This document shows, in pieces, positions 7,003-7,012 of a stretch of DNA of 7,012 nucleotides. Both the position numbers and the translations under genes were made by a program. The DNA is taken from the NCBI GenBank assembly GCA_030837265.1, contig JAUPKV010000197.1, positions 1 to 7,012 of the forward strand. Direction: 5' to 3'. The notes beneath the pieces are model-generated. The model had not been told where the DNA came from. It saw nothing but the letters and a program-made list of their open reading frames with translations, and did no database searches. This stretch comes from Methanobacteriota archaeon. Lineage in GTDB: Archaea > Halobacteriota > Methanosarcinia > Methanosarcinales > Methanosarcinaceae. How positions within the stretch are numbered: the first letter of the stretch is position 1; each line of letters starts with the position of its first letter.

Positions 7003-7012
7003 TATATAATAT
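7003..7012 (+). promoter_or_regulatory. TATA-like element at the right edge
   Basis: TATATAATAT lies at the very end, after a region (6921-7002) with no gene that I can support. It could be a promoter for a gene beyond the window, but the cut prevents judging it. Confidence 0.25.

Noticed and set aside
6443..7012. CRISPR array, tRNA, rRNA or insertion sequence ends
   Set aside because: I looked for regularly spaced repeats, cloverleaf-type stems and transposase frames and saw none.

Overview
The window carries almost all of one operon, on the + strand, for an N-type ATPase: the laterally mobile 'second' F-type ATP synthase/ATPase with gene order atpD-C-Q-R-B-E-F-A-G. Three things identify it: the order beta-epsilon-Q-R-a-c-b-alpha-gamma; the presence of the marker membrane genes atpQ (AtpI/ATPase_gene1-like) and atpR; and the absence of a separate delta gene (atpH), with a delta-like tail on the b subunit instead. 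The operon enters from the left inside atpD (just before its Walker A motif) and ends with atpG at 6442.

Layout: 1-996 atpD (beta, 5'-truncated by the window edge); 1011-1415 atpC (epsilon); 1408-1746 atpQ; 1739-2053 atpR; 2043-2741 atpB (a); 2787-3062 atpE (c); 3081-3911 atpF (b-delta); a 64-nt gap; 3976-5535 atpA (alpha); 5537-6442 atpG (gamma). The genes overlap by 8-11 nt or are separated by 1-64 nt, as expected for one co-translated transcript. Beta and alpha carry intact nucleotide-binding motifs, subunit a keeps its essential arginine, and the c subunit has two carboxylates in the ion-binding region. All genes therefore read as intact; none is frameshifted.

After 6442 the DNA becomes clearly more AT-rich. 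It holds a hairpin that may end the operon, a C-rich tract flanked by a 9-bp inverted repeat that also encloses a TATA-like element, a 44-codon small ORF with a good ribosome binding site (6768-6902), a bulged A/T hairpin with a T run behind it, and a TATA-like element at the right edge.

Organism: N-ATPase operons occur patchily in bacteria and in Methanosarcina. The AT-rich intergenic DNA with TATA-like boxes and oligo-T tracts, and a GGTGA-type ribosome binding site, suggest a Methanosarcina-like archaeon, where this enzyme would be extra to the A-type ATP synthase. This is inference; a bacterial host cannot be excluded from the window alone.

How the genes work together: alpha3beta3 hydrolyses or makes ATP, gamma-epsilon is the rotor shaft on the c-ring, a is the ion channel against the c-ring, b-delta is the stator, and Q and R are small membrane proteins thought to help c-ring assembly or ion handling. 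I found no wholly new system. The less explained parts are the small ORF with its upstream structure, the odd atpA start region, and the c-subunit ion site.
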